From positions 1-6,681 of the forward strand of contig JARJMV020000150.1 in the NCBI GenBank assembly GCA_029335935.2: a DNA stretch of 6,681 bases, written 5' to 3'. Shown piece by piece: positions 6,161-6,681 of the stretch. Made by a program: the position numbers and the translations under genes. Under the pieces are notes generated by a model. It worked only from the letters and a program-made list of their open reading frames with translations. It ran no database searches and was not told the DNA's origin. The stretch's first letter is position 1. Each line of letters opens with the position of its first letter. The DNA comes from a bacterium. GTDB taxonomy: Bacteria; Armatimonadota; Fimbriimonadia; Fimbriimonadales; GBS-DC.

Positions 6161-6345
6161 CCTGAGGGCTTTCAGGGGGGATGTGCAAATAGCGGACACG
6201 GACGAGTTCCTCAAATGTGAAAACGCCTCGCCCCCCCACCTGCGGAAAGGGGAGCGCCTGCCCACGCAACGCTTGTGCACTATGGGGGAAGCAGGAAAGC
6301 ACACAAACAAACGCGACAAGCTTACCTCTGAGAGGATGCGTTTCA

Positions 6346-6393
6346 CCCCCTCCTACAGGTTCCCCCGACGCAGTAGGGGGAACCGACGGGGGG
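6346..6393. repeat. GC-rich palindromic element, copy 2
   Basis: A perfect 9-bp stem GGTTCCCCC (6358-6366) pairs with GGGGGAACC (6376-6384) around the loop GACGCAGTA. CCCCC (6346-6350) and GGGGGG (6388-6393) flank it as an outer stem. The 25-bp core at 6359-6383 matches the reverse complement of 1482-1506 at 23 positions, with the two differences at the stem-loop borders. Both copies lie outside genes. Confidence 0.7.
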
Positions 6394-6505
6394 CGGGTAG
6401 AAACATCACCGCGCCATCATGCACCGATGCCGTGACGAACTCAATATTTGTACCCTTGTCAGAAGGTAGTGAGAGCAAGAACCAGGCGTTTCTCGGCGGG
6501 CATCT

Positions 6506-6539
6506 AACGGTGCGATGCCACGAATGGCGTCGCACCGTT
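6506..6539 (-). terminator. 15-bp stem hairpin just after the aldehyde dehydrogenase stop
   Basis: AACGGTGCGATGCCA (6506-6520) pairs with TGGCGTCGCACCGTT (6525-6539) over all 15 positions, with one G-U pair on one strand and a CGAA tetraloop. It begins two bases after the aldehyde dehydrogenase stop codon, the normal place for an intrinsic terminator. No clear T run follows on the minus strand (AGATGCCC), so it may instead stabilise the 3' end or be an intergenic palindromic repeat. Confidence 0.6.
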
Positions 6540-6541
6540 CC

Positions 6542-6681
6542 TCATCCGAACCATTCAAAATAGTCGGGGCTGAGGTCTACTTGCACATTCTTGACTTGGG
6601 TGTAGAGTTCCAGCAGGCAGTGTAGTCCCAGCTCGCGTCCGAAGCCGCTGAGTTTGTAGCCGCCGTAGGGCGCTTGGGGCG
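6542..6681 (-). CDS. Aldehyde dehydrogenase family protein, C-terminal 45 residues only
   Basis: The gene enters from the right edge and ends with TGA at 6544-6542. The visible residues read [18 protein letters not shown], then a segment ending [12 protein letters not shown] and DYFEWFG. The pattern P-x-x-P-[YF]-G-G-x-K-x-S-G-x-G-R-E near the C terminus, followed by a helix and Y-T-x-x-K, is characteristic of NAD(P)-dependent aldehyde dehydrogenases, which oxidise aldehydes to carboxylates. The catalytic cysteine and glutamate and the cofactor site lie outside the window, so the substrate class (betaine aldehyde, succinate semialdehyde or others) cannot be told. The gene is cut by the window edge, not broken. 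A strong hairpin follows directly after its stop. Confidence 0.9.
   Translation of the reverse strand, partial: PQAPYGGYKLSGFGRELGLHCLLELYTQVKNVQVDLSPDYFEWFG

Larger units (their letters stand above)
6147..6541. other. Gene-free stretch between asnS and the aldehyde dehydrogenase
   Basis: About 395 bp hold no credible gene. Open frames across it on both strands are GC-driven, lack ribosome binding sites and have compositions unlike real proteins. It contains a possible asnS -10 box, a C-rich/G-rich imperfect hairpin near 6229-6257, a second copy of the palindrome also found before nadA (6346-6393) and a 15-bp hairpin (6506-6539). It must carry whatever promoter serves asnS. I found no convincing -35/-10 pair and no tRNA-like or T-box-like structure. 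Confidence 0.6.

Noticed and set aside
6147..6302. 52-residue N-terminal extension of asnS
   Set aside because: The family begins at about 6146, and the extension reads through C-rich intergenic DNA without family similarity or a ribosome binding site.
6346..6393. Insertion sequence end or transposon remnant
   Set aside because: No transposase fragment, target-site duplication or paired terminal repeat could be seen around it.
5952..6563. Plus-strand open frame of 203 codons over the asnS start and the intergenic region
   Set aside because: It runs antisense to the conserved OB-fold of asnS and through palindromic repeats, with composition unlike a real protein.

Overview
The window is GC-rich bacterial chromosome with tightly packed housekeeping-type genes and unusually hairpin-rich intergenic DNA. 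The sequence alone does not fix the organism. The GC content, a long-type quinolinate synthase, a discrete asparaginyl-tRNA synthetase and GC-rich palindromic intergenic repeats would fit a deep-branching, possibly thermophilic lineage such as Armatimonadota, but that is a weak inference.

Layout, left to right. Positions 1-240 hold no gene but a tandem array of about 40-bp GC-rich units whose junctions form perfect hairpins, preceded by a run of 13 C. A palindrome (259-278) and a strong ribosome binding site lead into a Gfo/Idh/MocA-family NAD(P)-dependent oxidoreductase (299-1462, +). A long GC-rich hairpin follows, then a perfect TATAAT box and a compact RNA fold immediately ahead of nadA.

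That fold has a 9-bp P1, a nine-base AACAUCCCC bulge, P2, and a single U opposite the bulge. It matches what I remember of one domain of the NAD+-I (nadA-motif) riboswitch, and it sits before the gene such a switch would be expected to control. It is the most interesting object in the window. nadA (1626-2708) is followed at 5 and 17 nt by a small Trm112-like zinc-ribbon protein and a cytoplasmic receiver-histidine kinase protein, so these three probably form an operon.

The right half is on the minus strand. asnS (4755-6146) is followed after 12 nt by a small lipoprotein gene with PEGA-like and Ig-like regions (4155-4742). The lipoprotein gene's Shine-Dalgarno overlaps the asnS stop codon, and its own 3' end overlaps the convergent kinase gene by 4 bp. 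Upstream of asnS lie about 395 bp without a gene. This stretch holds a second copy of the GC-rich palindrome seen before nadA (23 of 25 core bases identical, in inverted orientation) and a 15-bp hairpin directly after the stop codon of a truncated aldehyde dehydrogenase gene that enters from the right edge.

Functionally the window mixes NAD biosynthesis (nadA), NAD(P)-dependent dehydrogenases at both ends, translation (asnS and perhaps the Trm112-like protein) and signalling. No phage, insertion sequence, CRISPR array, tRNA or rRNA was seen.
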